Assembly: GCA_021030905.1 (NCBI GenBank)
Contig: JAGFMI010000020.1
Span: 1 to 64,000, forward strand
DNA: 64,000 nucleotides
From: Pyrenula massariospora
Taxonomy: Eukaryota > Ascomycota > Eurotiomycetes > Pyrenulales > Pyrenulaceae
Reading direction: 5' to 3'
Shown here: positions 30,701-43,481 of the stretch, piece after piece
Layout: every line of letters begins with the position of its first letter
Position numbering within the stretch: the first letter of the stretch is position 1
Notes under the pieces: model-generated
Database searches by the model: none
What the model was told of the DNA's origin: nothing
What the model saw: the letters and a program-made list of their open reading frames with translations, nothing else
Position numbers and translations under genes: made by a program

Positions 30701-33700
30701 TCTTTCACACGTACTCTAGAGGGGTGTGATATAAGCTGTCAGCCATGCGGACATCGTCGATCTGTGTAAAGAGTGAAAGCACCTCAGCTCTGCCTAGCAG
30801 CAAGGTGGCGTACGAAAATGTTCAGCCATGTCTGGCAGTAAGGCGGTGTGCGGATTCTCAGCTATGGTCAAGCTCAAAGTGGCTTTTGTGGATTTGAGCT
30901 GTATCCGATAGTATGGTGGCCGACAGCAATACATGTGTTGAGAATGTGAGGTCCAACGCACTTGTCAACGAAGATCTCCGTTCTTTTGGCCGAATCGATT
31001 TCAATAGCATGGGAGGTCAAGGCTGGGTCCACAGTGTCCCATTGTGAGACAATAATCTACCCTTTTTTGGCACATCTTTCCTGTCGCGAAGCTTTGGGGA
31101 AGGCGGTCAATTGTTTAATGAACTGCAATACAATATTCTGGCCGGAATACGTGTGGGATTAGCGCAAGGCGGCTTGAAAAGTTACCCGAGTACGTGACTT
31201 GTCCCGTGGAAAGCAATGCTTGTTGTTCGTATTCTTGTACGAGTCAGAGCGCTTGCCGGTGCTCGGAGACACGAATATGGGCAGAGAATGATGCTATTGC
31301 TAGAAAACCCAAATGAGATCCCAAGATACGGTACTGCGTAAATGTGATGGACTTTGACAAAAGACAGCGCCATCACAGGGTAACTCCGCCTGCAAAAAAC
31401 TCACACAGGCTTGTGCAATGACTCCCTTGTTTATCGCTCCAATAAAAAAATCGCAGAACTACTTTCCTCAAGTACACGTCCGTTGAGCTGACACCACTAA
31501 CTCTACTGGGCTAGCTGGTTCAGACCCATTATCTCTAACGCAGTAGAGAATAGAGCGAACTAGCTCTGCTTGAACGAGTAAAAGCTTTTGCTGAACGGGT
31601 CTGTTCACAGCACGTGGACCCAGATGTTGTGAGTGGATAGCTGTGTCTGCGCCACGAGATTCCTGGCTGGCTGAAGTAGTTGACTTTCCGTAGCTTTCTG
31701 TATTCAAGACAGGGGCAGCATCTGACTTTTCTGAATTGGCTGAGTGTTCTGATAGCAATGGTAAGTCTTGTAAGCACTTCGCTCATCCTATGCCAAAGAC
31801 AGTAGCTTATTCCCATCTGATGGACATATACTAGAGACCGTGTTCTCTCAGGTTTAGGGTCCCAGTAGTGAGATCTAGATAAATTCACTTAGATGGCTCT
31901 TTCAATCGGCAGCTTGGGATGGTCGCACCATTGCCCAGTTCGGCAGATGCTATCTACTTAAATTACCAGGGCCGGAGACGTCTGAGCCTTGAGCGAGTGC
32001 TACGAGCAAGAAGTCTCAGATCGAATAGTCGAATTACTTTGGCGCAGTTTTGGGTGGATCTGCTGTTGCCTTTCCGACCTGCGTCGAAATCAACATCTTC
32101 AGCCAGCCACCTTTACGGATCGGGGCGAGCCGCCTTTCGTAACTCTAAATGCGATCGACCGTCAGAAATCTTGCGTCTAGATAATCATTAGCAGGCTATG
32201 GGAGGAGCTCATGCATCATCATGGCCGAGTATCACAGGTGCATCAGGTGAATTGACCCTTGAAAATCACTAGTGTGAGGTACTAACTTAGGGCCTCATAC
32301 TGCGTCCCCGCTATCGAACCGAAATAAGTTTCCGCGAGCCCACTTCCAATGCTCGAGAAGAGCTCACCGACCGGCCCTTAACTACAAAAACAACTTTTGG
32401 CGTTTCTTTGCCTGTTTTCGTGGAGCATTAGGCTTTTCTAGCGGGTCTGTTGACGCGCGCCAAGAGCTTTTCAGGTCACCACACTTCCTCAACATTTGCC
32501 ATAATGGAAACAACAACCACCTGAAGGTACTGATTTTGAGTCATGACCGACCATTTAAAGTTTTCTTCGACGTATCTAGATAACACAGCTAAATAGTGCC
32601 GAAAGTCATCGCACGCGAAATGACCAGCTCAGACGCCCTCTTTTTTCCCCGCTCCACGAAAACTGAGCGGAATCGTCACTTCTGAGCCGGATCCTAGACA
32701 TTTGTATCTTTACTGTAAGCCCGATACTGGCCGCCAATTCTTCTTTGATCGAGAGGCTCAACAGATCATCAAGAAGCACTCTGAAAGCAACAAAACGATT
32801 TCAAAGCGGGGGCTTTGCGACATACTGGCCCGGATGACAAGGTCAGACGTAGAATTTTTTCGAGCCAGCTGCCTTCCAGATAACGAGCTGGGGAACGCCC
32901 GTACTTAATAGGTTCTCTCGCCGACAACTTTTGATGGATGATCTGCAATGACTGGGAAAGCGGCCAATTACAGCAGCATCCTCACCTGAAGATAACCTTT
33001 ATGACGACAATGACGGCAGGATACGTGATATTAGCATCAGGTTCCATCGAAATTTGAGACCAGCGTTTCCAGATGTTCGCTTCGTTCCGATGGTTCTGTT
33101 CGTCCTGTTGGCTCTGTTTTTCCAAAGCTTCTGGAACAGCAATTCAGTTCAAGCGTCGCTGGTGGCTGTTCAGCTCGGTTTTGGCAAGGACCGTAGCATT
33201 TGTGATGAAGTGTCGGAAGGATATGATCCTGATGAAATAGATGGCAGGAAAGTTCTCTAAGGAGTGTGAGAAGGATAGAAACCGAAAGGTAAGAGGCTAC
33301 ATAAATGGGACTTAGAAAGAAGAACATGCTAGAAAAACGATATGAGACCAAAATAGCGAGGAAGAGATAGAGGTATGGAACTGAGAACACAATAGAAAGC
33401 TAGTCAAGCAAGAACTAGAAGCTCTAAGCAGAAGTGTAAAGTAAGACGGCTGCTAAGACCTTGAAAATGTGAGTCGGAGTAAGTGAAAGGGTTCATTAAT
33501 TTACGTAGCATGAGGTTAACACCAATCACAGAGCTGCTGAAAGTGCGATGAATGCACCACTCTCCAATAATGTTAAAAACATGGCAAGATACACAGACTA
33601 ATGTCTCAAGTATAAGTACAGTACCCTGAGCACTACAGAACGTAAGGGAATCGCCTCAAGATCGTCGTCCTCATCTGAAATGAAAACATATCTTTGGACT

Positions 33701-33734
33701 CAAGTTCTCAGCACGCACAAGATGAGACGAATGT
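30701..33734. other. Gene-poor stretch, no gene seen
   Basis: About 3 kb with many frames of 60-120 aa on both strands, none with motifs or consistent splice signals. The short frame 32702-32908 (+) looks somewhat protein-like but is too short to assign. No terminal repeats or transposase motifs were recognised. Confidence 0.45.
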
Positions 33735-35336
33735 TTAGACGTATTCTGCTCCATGAATCCTTCCGATAGGTTCCAGAGCCATGCCATCCTCCATCTGCTC
33801 CCGCGAGACATGCACGTCGTGTGTCAGCCTAATCCCTGAGTCCCCCGTGCCCCTCCGAGCATGCCTCGTTGGGGCATGTTCGGCGCCGTACGACTCCAGA
33901 TTGCGATAGCTCAGGGTCCGCGCTGTCGAGATGTGCGTCTTGCTCTTGTCCCAGTTGTTGAAGCTTGGCTTGTGGTCTGGGAGCTTCTCCTGGTTTGAGG
34001 AGCGGCTCCTGAATACGTGTCGGAAGCTGGGTATTAGGGACGAGCCGAAGGGGTTAAGTTGGAAGGTCTGGTGGGCGAGGAATTGGTTGATGGTAGGCAT
34101 GCTGGATGCAGTAACGCCGGCGAACATCTCGATTGTGCTATGGAGCGTAAGACTATGTAAGGAATATAGGATAGGAAGAGAGATGGGGGACTTACGACCA
34201 GAGCAAGACGTAGCCGACTTTCCATAACGCATCGCTGAGGTCTTTCTGAATGCGGACGCGGTAGTAGAGGCTTACCATTGAGGCGATCGCAGCGCTGAGA
34301 TTGACGATATATTAGCTTTTGCAATATGAGATTAAGATCCGTTTAAGATGGGAAAGCTTACAGGCCACCGGTCGTAAAGATGATAAGTACACGGAGTTTC
34401 TTCATATTGGATACTTGCAAGGCCAACACAGCCGGGATGGGGAGGATGAGAAGGTACCAGTCGACCAGAGTACCGACGACACCAGTCGGAATTGCAAAAA
34501 GTGCCCACTTGTGATGATTTGATGAGAGCATAGCATCAAGAAAGGACTCTCCGGGCCGCGGACTTGCCAAGGCAAATCCAGTTATTGACACAGCGACATA
34601 GTAAAGAGTGGAGATCGTGGCTCCGATCCAGACGCAGATTCTGACCCAACGATGAGGGCGAAACAGGATATAGTATTGGACGAAGAAGCTTGATTTGATT
34701 AGACCCAAAGCTGGCGTAACTATAGTCTCTTGAATGTAGCCTTGCTGTTCTTCTGTCAGCAGTGTATGGCATGCATGAGACTGCGGCTTTCATACGTAGA
34801 GGGTACTCTTGTTCGTCACCTTGTCCAAATGAAGATCCCATTCATGTCGACCAAATGCACCACCAGTACAGCCTAATGACGGTCAACTTATCAAGTTGAA
34901 GTCAAAGTCAAATGATAGCGTCCCTTACCAATAACTATCGCCACGTAGTACACAATAGAGCACATCTGAAACGTGTAGTTAGACATTTACGATGACGAGA
35001 GCAAACATCAATATCTTACAAAACCCAAAGAACAAGTCACTGACAATGGTAATTAACATCAAACATGGTCGAATGCCTAGGCACACACTGATTGTACTCA
35101 CCGTCATCCCACTTCCAGCTCTTCACAATGGCGAGCTTTGTGTAGATGCGGATAGAGTGACCAACAATAGCTAGGAATAGAAACGCGCTGCTAACACCTA
35201 TAACCACAGGAACTAAAGTTGGCGGGTTTGCATAATTTGGCTCAATACCAGGAGGTGGTTTTGCAGCCGGGATTGTCTTTAATAAGGCCGGAGGTATGCT
35301 TTCAATTTGCTTTGGATCTATTTTGCTGGTAGACAT
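33735..35336 (-). CDS. Fungal rhodopsin-domain (SAT4-type) 7TM integral membrane protein
   Basis: Seven exons rebuilt by eye on the minus strand: 35102-35336, 35020-35039, 34929-34965, 34796-34872, 34362-34744, 34196-34294 and 33735-34137. All introns are 51-67 nt and all phases fit, giving about 417 aa. Hydrophobic segments include VPVVIGVSSAFLFLAIVG, MCSIVYYVAIVIG, WIGATISTLYYVAVSITGFAL, FAIPTGVVGTLVDWYLLI and VLIIFTTGG. The family's WKWDD after TM1 and the second-loop GRHEWDL pattern are present. The cytoplasmic tail is long and basic/Ser-rich. Members of this large fungal group (pfam-type fungal rhodopsin domain) are plasma-membrane proteins of mostly unknown ligand; some carry CFEM domains, but this one does not. 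Confidence 0.85.
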
Positions 35337-37243
35337 GGTTGCGATAACCCAGATATGAAGACACGGCGAATGGATTTCTCGCAAAGAGGAGCGCGGTTAT
35401 CGACCTGATATATCTTCCGTGCTAATTGAAGGCGGACCCCAATGACGTGTAGTACTTTGACCATTGTCAACGTCAAACACTGCAGGGCAGCCAGACTTTA
35501 TGATCCACCAACGTCAAGCGCATCTCAGCACGGTTACACTGCAGCCGGAGTTAGTTTTTATCGTTGATCCGTCTGCTCTTCGCACGGCTGGCTGAATGTG
35601 GGTTGGGGGGCCAGATCCCCAGCTTCGTACTACTCGATGCGAATCGCCTACGCGCCAGCCTGCCTTAGAATTAAATGTCAACTAGTGGGGAGTAGTTAGA
35701 AAATACGTCTTAAAGTAATCCGGGGATAGATATGAGGTAGCCATTGACCCAGAGCGGAGACATTAAGCCATCATAGATGAAGGGGACGTCTCCAGCGTAT
35801 TCACGGTGAAAGTTGATCTCGAGCTTTCAAGAATGGGACACGAAGAGCACTGCTTTTCAACCTATATCGAACACCTGAGATGACCACGAGAATTAAGAAA
35901 CTTTTGCCCGTACGATGGTAGAACGCACGTGAGATCGCTTGTCGAATTTAATGTGATCATCACCACACAGCCTGTCAACCATTAGATTGGATAGCCCTGA
36001 TCAGGATACGAGGGAGGCGTGAGAATGCTGAGCCCATGAGGTCCATATCCACTCCGAGTTCCGAGCTGCACGTTGTGGCGTCAGCGCCTCATAATCGATC
36101 TAGCTGTTTAGTAACGGCTTACAGAGCGCTCTCCACGGACATGAAAATAGAATTGGGCAGAAGAGCAACCTGATCTTCCCGTCAAAGCGCTCCTCGAAAC
36201 CGAATCTGGACCGGAAAAGCCTGTCCCGGCGGGTTTTTGTTCTGTGGTGGCGGGTGCGATCTTATCCGTTGGCAGCACGCTCCGCCTCAACTAGGTAGCG
36301 CCTGCAGGTCATTTACATTGCTTCTTTTTAGCCTTGCAAATAATGTTGAGGAATCTAGAGTTCTTTTCAGTAATGACGACGAGTAGGATCACATAAAGCT
36401 CGAGAAACCGATAAATAGACACCCAAGGCTCATTCATTGGATCTCATTTCGGGGTTGGACACCAATATATCGGCTCTGTACGGCAGCGCAGCCATACCTG
36501 ACGATTGGCAAGACAAGACTGTCGAACCCATTTCAGACTATTCCAGTGTAGAAGCACACAATCTATAGACATGCTGAGAGTGATGTAGCTGCCAACTGAA
36601 AAGTAGGTATGCATAGGCATTCGATCGACACTGAACCTTGTGACTGAGTGTAGGCATTGCGCTTGAATAGAGCGAAATTATGGATGAGAATATGCTAGCT
36701 GTGCTTTTGGCCTCGTGAGCGAAGATAAGACTACACTAAAAATCTGGTCATATCCCGGTTGAAGGTTGTCGTGGCGCACGATAGAAGCCGTGAAAGAGCT
36801 GGAGTGCAAATTCTCTAGCTTCCCTTGCGTAATGCCGATCTTCCTCTGCAGTCAAAACCGCGTTCTGGCATCCTCCAGAACAGTACAGCTCTATATTCAT
36901 GCCCTATCTCCATTTTACAGGATGATAGATTGCCCTGCTATCGTACCTGTGCGAATTTTTCATCGTTCGGGGCCGAATATCTTGTAAAGACCGGACCAGC
37001 TTTCGCCGAGACAATTTCAGCACTCACAAGATCCGTACAACTTCTACCCTGCCTGTCCAGGTAATTGAGTTGACCGAGGCTATTCAGGGGCAAAGGTTTG
37101 TAAATATGGCAGGGAGGAACGCCATCCATCAGCCTGCTCATGACTCTCCCGCCCCCCTCGTCGTCAACACATCATCCCTACTAACCGGTTGAGACCGACA
37201 TCTTGTTTTTCAACGTTCGGTCTCTCCTGGCATCAGTCGATAA
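35337..37243. other. Intergenic stretch, no gene seen
   Basis: About 1.9 kb between a 7TM protein and an FAD oxidase that diverge from it. Small frames such as 36766-37064 overlap in two frames and have no motif. Confidence 0.5.
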
Positions 37244-39034
37244 ATGATCAACATGGCCTTCCAACTACTTCTCGCATACGGCCTTACCGCGTTTCTTGTC
37301 TTGATTTCTGTCTTTATCATGCGCCGGTTGTGGAGCTCACTCATTCCACAACCCGGCACGGCGCGGGAGCAATTGGATTTCCTGAGCAGCTTACCAGAGC
37401 CGAGTAAACTTATCAAAGACCTTGCAGCGGCACTACCTGGCAGCGTCATCTTGCCTCAAGATGCGGCTGCCTTCAAGCAGTCGATGAGCTCCTATTGGGC
37501 GCAGCAGGAGTGCGAAGTGGTGCCTGGATGTGTCGTCCGACCGCGTGATGTTCAGCAGCTGTGTACGGTCGTTAAAATCATTAAGCGCGAGTTCGACGGA
37601 TTAGCGGGCGAGAGAAAGGACGAGGGGCTATTTGCTATTCGCAGTGGTGGCCATTCTCCTGTTCCCGGTGCCGCAAGCATCAAGGGAGGTGTTCTGATTG
37701 ATATGAGTCTCTTTAACGAGGTGACTCTCTCCGAGGATGGGTCGAGGGTGGTCGTTGGCGCCGGCGCCAAGTGGATAGATGTTTCTAAGGTCTTGGATGA
37801 GAAGGGTCTTGCCGTTGTTGGAGGTAGGAATTCTGCTGTCGGAGTAGGTGGCCTGTGTCTGGGAGGTAAGCTTCTGGTTCCTACATCTACACGAGCATTT
37901 CTCCTTTTGAGTACGGTCCAAAAACATCGAACCTTCTATCAGCAGCTCTATGATTGCATTGCTCCATACCTAACATGAATAGGTGGCCTCTCCTTTTTCT
38001 CCCCTCGCTACGGCCTAGTCTGCTCCAACATCCTCAACTACACCCTCGTCCTCGCCTCTGGCCAGGCCACAACTGCCTCCCAAACCACAGATCCAGACCT
38101 CTTCCGCACCCTGAAAGGCGGCTCCAACAACTTCGGCATCGTCACCCATTTCACCTTCCCCACCTTCCCCTGCCCTCTCGGGATCTGGTCCGGCTTCCTC
38201 TACCTCCCCTCCTCCCAATCCACCAAAGTCCTCTCCGCCTTCCACTCCTTCCTCACCCGCACCCCCTCCTCCTCCCCACCCTACGACCCCGCCGCCGCCG
38301 GCCCAATAGCCTGCTTCTCCTACATCCACCCCCTCCGCCTGCAGCTCATATCCGTCAACCTCGTCCACACCTCCCCCCCTTCCCCCACCACAAGCGGCAA
38401 AACCTGGCCCCCCTGCTACCAAACCTCCCCCTTCACCCCCCTCTTCCGCCTCTGGTCCACCGTCCGCCACCGCCGCACCCTCACCAGCGCCACCGACGAG
38501 CTCTCCGCCCTCAACCCGCCGGGCCGCCGCCAGTGCTTCGCCACCACCACGATCTGCAACGACGCCGCCACCCTGCACGCCGCGCACGCGTGCTACGCGG
38601 ACTGCATCGCTGGGCTGAAGAAAGCTAGTGTAAAGGGGTTGGTGTTTACGCTCGTGCTGCAGCCCCTCCTCCCCTCCTGGGCCTGCAAAGGCTCCCCTAA
38701 CCCCTTGGGCCTCGACGCCGGCCCCCCCGACGAGGTGCTGGTTATTGTGTCCTTCACCGTGAACTGGGACCGGGCGCGGGACGACGGGCTCGTTAAGGCG
38801 GCTACGCGGCGGACGGTTGACGCGATTGAGCGGGTTGCAGACGCAAAAGGGACGGGGCATCGGTATCGGTATCTGAACTACTGTGCGGAGTGGCAGCGGC
38901 CGTTTGAGGGGTATGGGGTGGAGAATGCCGGGTTTTTGAGGGGGGTGGCGGGGAGGGTGGATCCGGGGGGGTTGTTTCAGGGGGGGTGTAGGGGAGGGTT
39001 TAAGGTGGGGTTGGCGGAGGAGGGGAAAGGGTGA
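37244..39034 (+). CDS. FAD-linked oxidase (berberine-bridge enzyme type)
   Basis: Two exons, 37244-37865 and 37983-39034, separated by a 117-nt intron; about 557 aa. A second ATG at 37253 is also well placed. An N-terminal hydrophobic segment (about residues 5-25) could be a signal peptide or a membrane anchor. The FAD_binding_4 domain shows RSGGHSPVPG, with the His that carries covalent FAD in relatives, and VGVGGLCLGGGLSFFSPRYG, rebuilt across the splice. The end carries YLNYCAEWQRPFEGYG and a DPGGLFQGGC block, as in fungal BBE-like oxidases. Such enzymes oxidise sugars, alkaloids or polyketides; the substrate here is unknown. The first exon is balanced, exon 2 is C-rich and then G-rich. 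It converges on the membrane protein gene at 39653. Confidence 0.87.
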
Positions 39035-39652
39035 GTGAGGATGGGTGAGTGGGCTTTTTGAGGGTCGGAAGGTGTGATATGATACGATACGATATCTACG
39101 GGTGAGGTTTGATGGAGACGTGGGTTTGGTTGAGTAAGGTGAGGTGGACGGTTTGCGGACGGCAAAGGATAGAAAGACGGCAAAATGCCCGATATCGAAG
39201 AATGCTTACCTACCTAACTAGCGGCCTTGCTCTCTTAGCTGATCTCTCCAGGTTGGGTTGCCTCATCAACATTTCAGCAGAGTCCCTCAAAATTAATGTC
39301 CTAGCGCCATCATATCAAACACGAGAACTCGCCATGTAAGAAGAGTCAGTATGAGCTTTACATACGACAAGGCGCACGATGATAATCGGTAAAAAAGACA
39401 AAAGCCAATGAATTTCCAACCGCGACTATGTCAGCTTATAGAGAACGGGTATCGAGAAGATCAAAGCCACAAAATACAACACGACACGACACAATCGCCG
39501 TATATCCAATCCAGCAATCCACGTAATCCAACCCCAGATCCTTGTCCTACCATCAAATTCGTAACATCATCAGGGAATTCTCAAAATCAGCCAACAGCCC
39601 AATATACGCCCCCCAAACCCCCAAGAATTCAAAATCCATCTCTCTCCCTACC
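39035..39652. other. Convergent intergenic stretch
   Basis: About 620 bases between two converging genes, with no coding signal. It runs from G-rich at the left edge to C-rich at the right edge, continuing the skew of the two flanking 3' ends. Confidence 0.5.
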
Positions 39653-41356
39653 CTACCTACTCCCTTCAATACCCCTGATCTCCTCGTCCCCCCCATCAAC
39701 TAACCTTCCTCCCTCCGGTCTATCCAAAGCCGCCCGATTAACTTTCGCTTGAATACTCCTCTCCTTCCCCCTCGCCTCCTCCAACCTCTCCACCCCCTTC
39801 CTCAAACTCTCCAGATGCACCCGTAGCGGGACCTCCACCCCGGCATCCCGCCCCACGCCCACACTCCCCACCCTCTCCCTTAACTCCTCCAGCTCCACGC
39901 CCATGGCCTGCAACTTGAGCACCGTCTTAGCGACGTGCGCGTGCGCGGTCCTCCTGTACTCCCCCACCTCGCGCAGCAGCTTGAGCTGCTCGTTGAACTT
40001 GGACAGCTGTTTGCGGTTGCCGCCGAGCATGGTCCAGAGGTGGGCGAGGAGGTCTTCGCGGTTGGCGGAGGTGGCGATGTCCTCGCGCATGGAGATGTCG
40101 TGGATGGTGGAGAGGCGGTCTTCGAGGGATTGGAGGACGGAGAGGAGGGCTTGGGCTTCGGCGGTGAGGCGGGTGATTTCGGTTGAGATCAGGGAGGTGT
40201 GGGCGATGTACTGGTCGAGGAGGGTGGCCTCAGTGTTGCGCTTGATGGGCTGGAAGTGGGAGAGGAGCGTGTTGGAGATGAACGACGGGATCAGCCCGCG
40301 AGGTCGAGAGTCATGTTCGATGTCGTTGAGGATTCGCGTCGTCCAACGGTCGATGCTGATAACGCTGTCAACTGCGCGGCCGACGTGGCCGTTGAAGCGT
40401 TGAAGGTCATACGATGCAAGGCGGGCGGTCTCGATGAACCCGTCGAATTCGAGAGCAAGTTCATGTTTGGCGGCGAGAGAGCTGAACTTGACAACTGTGC
40501 GGAGATCGCGGATGCTAGTTTCGCTACGCTTCATGTCAAGTGGAAGCGAGACGGCGTGAGAAGAGGTTGCGAGGATTTCCTCGAACTGCGATTGGGTGTT
40601 CATAAGACGGCTAAATTCGATGGGACCGTTCGTTGGAGTTTTATTTTTCCCGACTGAAATGAGGCCCCGACACATTGGCAGGTCGAGCAAGGAGGCACCC
40701 GGGATGCGGCACATCGGTGATAAAGCGGAATAGATGCTCGTGGTGATAAAATTTTGCGTTAATTGGAAGAGTATGGCGAGGAGGTAAAGGGCGAAGACTA
40801 TGGAAATTGGTATCTTGAGAATCCGGAGAGTACTCATTGTCACTTCTGCAATCAAGCTCAAGATGGGATATACAATCTCCATTATTCTTTCCAGTCCATC
40901 TTGTTGTACGCCATATCTACCTCCGCCACCTTGCGTCCTCGGCGTTGACTGGACGGTTGACAACCTCGCATCCTGTGGTGATGTCAATGGAGCACCACCT
41001 CTTGAACCACGCTGTTTAGGTCTCTTCGAGCGTTGTTTCACCCGTGAAGCATCTGACACCACCCATGAGTCTCCAACCCCGTTTTCATGAATGGAAGGCA
41101 TGATCAGCTCTGGTTCGGCTGTAGACTTTGAGCTTCTACGCGAAGCTTTAGGCTTGGTAGAAGGTTGTCCATTCTTTATTGGTATTCTGTCTCTTGCCTG
41201 CGATTTCCCTTTCCCGGTATGCTTAGGTCGTATTGAAGGCTCAAAAGAGGGTTCGGGACATTCGCTACTGGAACTACTGCCAGCTTCGTTTTCCGAGCTG
41301 TCAACGACCCATGATCCGTCGAGTTCGGAAGCCTTGGAAGCTTTCGATCGTGCCAT
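39653..41356 (-). CDS. Conserved-looking membrane protein with long helical region
   Basis: Single exon, 567 aa, family not recognised. Residues 1-150 are polar, Ser/Lys/Arg-rich and contain two similar short patches (SWVVDS and SWVVSD), which may be linear motifs. One long hydrophobic region follows at about 160-215 (ISIVFALYLLAILFQL within it), probably one or two membrane spans. The remaining 350 residues are charged and helical with heptad-like Leu spacing, consistent with coiled coil. The layout would suit a nuclear-envelope or ER protein, but this is inference only. The 3' end of the coding strand is G-rich after a C-rich middle, as in several other genes here. Confidence 0.7.
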   Translation of the reverse strand: MARSKASKASELDGSWVVDSSENEAGSSSSSECPEPSFEPSIRPKHTGKGKSQARDRIPIKNGQPSTKPKASRRSSKSTAEPELIMPSIHENGVGDSWVVSDASRVKQRSKRPKQRGSRGGAPLTSPQDARLSTVQSTPRTQGGGGRYGVQQDGLERIMEIVYPILSLIAEVTMSTLRILKIPISIVFALYLLAILFQLTQNFITTSIYSALSPMCRIPGASLLDLPMCRGLISVGKNKTPTNGPIEFSRLMNTQSQFEEILATSSHAVSLPLDMKRSETSIRDLRTVVKFSSLAAKHELALEFDGFIETARLASYDLQRFNGHVGRAVDSVISIDRWTTRILNDIEHDSRPRGLIPSFISNTLLSHFQPIKRNTEATLLDQYIAHTSLISTEITRLTAEAQALLSVLQSLEDRLSTIHDISMREDIATSANREDLLAHLWTMLGGNRKQLSKFNEQLKLLREVGEYRRTAHAHVAKTVLKLQAMGVELEELRERVGSVGVGRDAGVEVPLRVHLESLRKGVERLEEARGKERSIQAKVNRAALDRPEGGRLVDGGDEEIRGIEGSR

Positions 41357-43481
41357 TGCTGTAACTTCCTACACGATGAACTGTAGGAGGAGAAGCCTTG
41401 TGTAATCTTCGATATTGAGGCTGGGAATCATAACAGTAGCCTGGTAGATCGTTATTTCTGTGATGGTGACGTTGTCAGGTTGGTGAACAGGTAACTAGAG
41501 CGCACATGTGAAAGGCGTGATTTATGAGTCTCTTCACTCGTTCAGCAAAAGTGTCCGTATCGAGAGAGCCGTTGATTAGACAAGTGCTGAACATGGAAGC
41601 TTTACAGCAGACACCTTGGATCATGCTATCTATCTGTATTGCGTCACATGTTTCATGCTAAAAAGTGTGCCTGCAGATTCTTGTTCTAGGTACGCCTTAG
41701 CGGGGTCTTTTCCCCAGCCACTCACCACAAGTCTCCGGCCAACCGCACGCACTCATAACCTTCAGGTCAATTCGGCTTACGTAGAAATGCGGTTGTCACT
41801 CGCAAGGTGATTTCATGTTGCTACAAAAGTCAGGTATCGGATTTGCTCGCATTTCATCTTAATCTTTCACAACACAATCGTCAATGGATGCACAGTTTGT
41901 CCATGCATATGTAGATCGTGAATTAGATTCACCATGCCCAGCTTGACTCGTCCCCCGTCGCCGCAGAATGCTTCTGGCCTCATACTGTAGTAATCTCACT
42001 TCAATATGGCTAGTGGAAATTAGAGGGAAAAAGACTTAGACGTTGGGATGGAAATCTATGTAGAGGAATGTAGACTTTAAAGACGACAGACACCTATAGC
42101 GCTGAAGAGACAACTACTGAGACACTGAAAGTGTCCGACGATGTCAAATATAGAGACGAGATGTCAAACATGATCAAAAGCGAACAAGTTCAAGTTATGA
42201 GGGGTTAGAATCATTCGCAGAAAATACTCAATGGAAGAGCGGGAACAGGAAATGCATGGTACTTGAGATTATTCGAAGATGAGGTTCTCGTAATAAACGC
42301 AGGAGTTGTTTCATTATGGCCATGGAGGGGGTGTGCTCACCTATTGCGACTTCTGTCCGTCTCGCTTAGATGGAGACTCAGATCTGAAAGAGCACAATAC
42401 CCTGGAGAAGGAAATTGAAATCCAGGAGTAGAGAGGTAGTATGTACTGATGCCTGTAACCTCTACGGCTTTGTGAGTAGTGTCGCGCTTTTTGCACGCAT
42501 AAGCACAGTACAGAATTCGGTGGTGAATTTAGCCGAAACAATACAAGAGGCTTCTGGTGAGAAGATGGTAGCAGAGATTCAGATCTTGCAAAACATGAGT
42601 GGGGACGTTCTCTCTAGTTCCACAATCGCCTGACTTTTTCTCTTGTCGAAACACGTCTTGAACCAACAAAGCCCGGGTACATTTTTCAACTAAAGAGATG
42701 AAAGCCCCAAATATTTATCAAATCGACCGTTTCTCCCCCACACATGTTTCCAAGATTGTTAAAGAGACGCGCAGAGCCTGAACCCGGAGTCGACTGCATC
42801 CAATAGCCGTGACGTCCGAAGCGTCCAAATAGAAATTCAGATTACCACCCCCATAGCTCGCTATGCAGGAAATCAAAATCTTTTGTCATGATCGAATATA
42901 TTCAGATGTGTCAAAGGAGACTCTCTATTTTCTGTCAATGATGCATCTAGTGTAGCGCGTCATTGCTTGAGCGATGTGACCCGATCGTGAAGTTCAGATG
43001 CACCGCTGCCGCCCTAAAGATCGCCCTGGTGTCTGATGATCTAAGCGGGTAAATATGCCTTGCGGTAAGCATCTCATAAATCATTGACGCTCAATTGGTC
43101 AAAAAGCGAACTCCAATTCATGCCTGCGTGGTGCGGAGATGTCGGAAGCATGTAAAAGTCGTCGGCTTTACCCAACGTGGAGCCGATTTCCTCCTAACCT
43201 TTTGTACGCCGACGATCCAGGGAAGAGGGTATTCTGGGAAAATCGTTCTGATCTAGTCGTTAGAAGGTCTCATCTCGCCTGGAAGCATAGTCGATTTTTG
43301 CATCAAGACGCGAATGCGACTGTGGTAGTACATGAATGCCCCTCCATGCATTAGCTTGCTGCATGTGTCGTCTAGGTGCAGAGAACAAATAGCGGTAGAG
43401 ACCAGTCGAAACGGCGCGCAGCGAGCACAGCCTGCCAGACTGTTCTTGAGCCTTGGGTCCGGAGAGATTTTGTTCCCAATT
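41357..43481. other. Intergenic stretch, no gene seen
   Basis: About 2.1 kb. A frame around 42340-42633 has two protein-like pieces (one with a Cys-x2-Cys, one helical) but they are in different frames and too short to assign. Nothing else was seen. Confidence 0.45.

Noticed and set aside
30720-30900. Possible direct repeats around CAGCCATG and GGTGGCG words
   Set aside because: Matches are short and unevenly spaced; within chance for this composition.
30701-33734. Possible transposon remnant in the gene-poor stretch
   Set aside because: I looked for terminal repeats, target duplications and transposase or polymerase motifs and found none that I could support.
38015-38860. 281-aa frame antisense to the FAD oxidase
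   Set aside because: Gly/Glu/Val-rich shadow of C-rich codons; the sense strand has clear FAD-binding motifs.
42340-42633. Zinc-finger-like CDFC phrase followed by a helical frame
   Set aside because: Different frames, no second half of a zinc finger, no start or splice signals.
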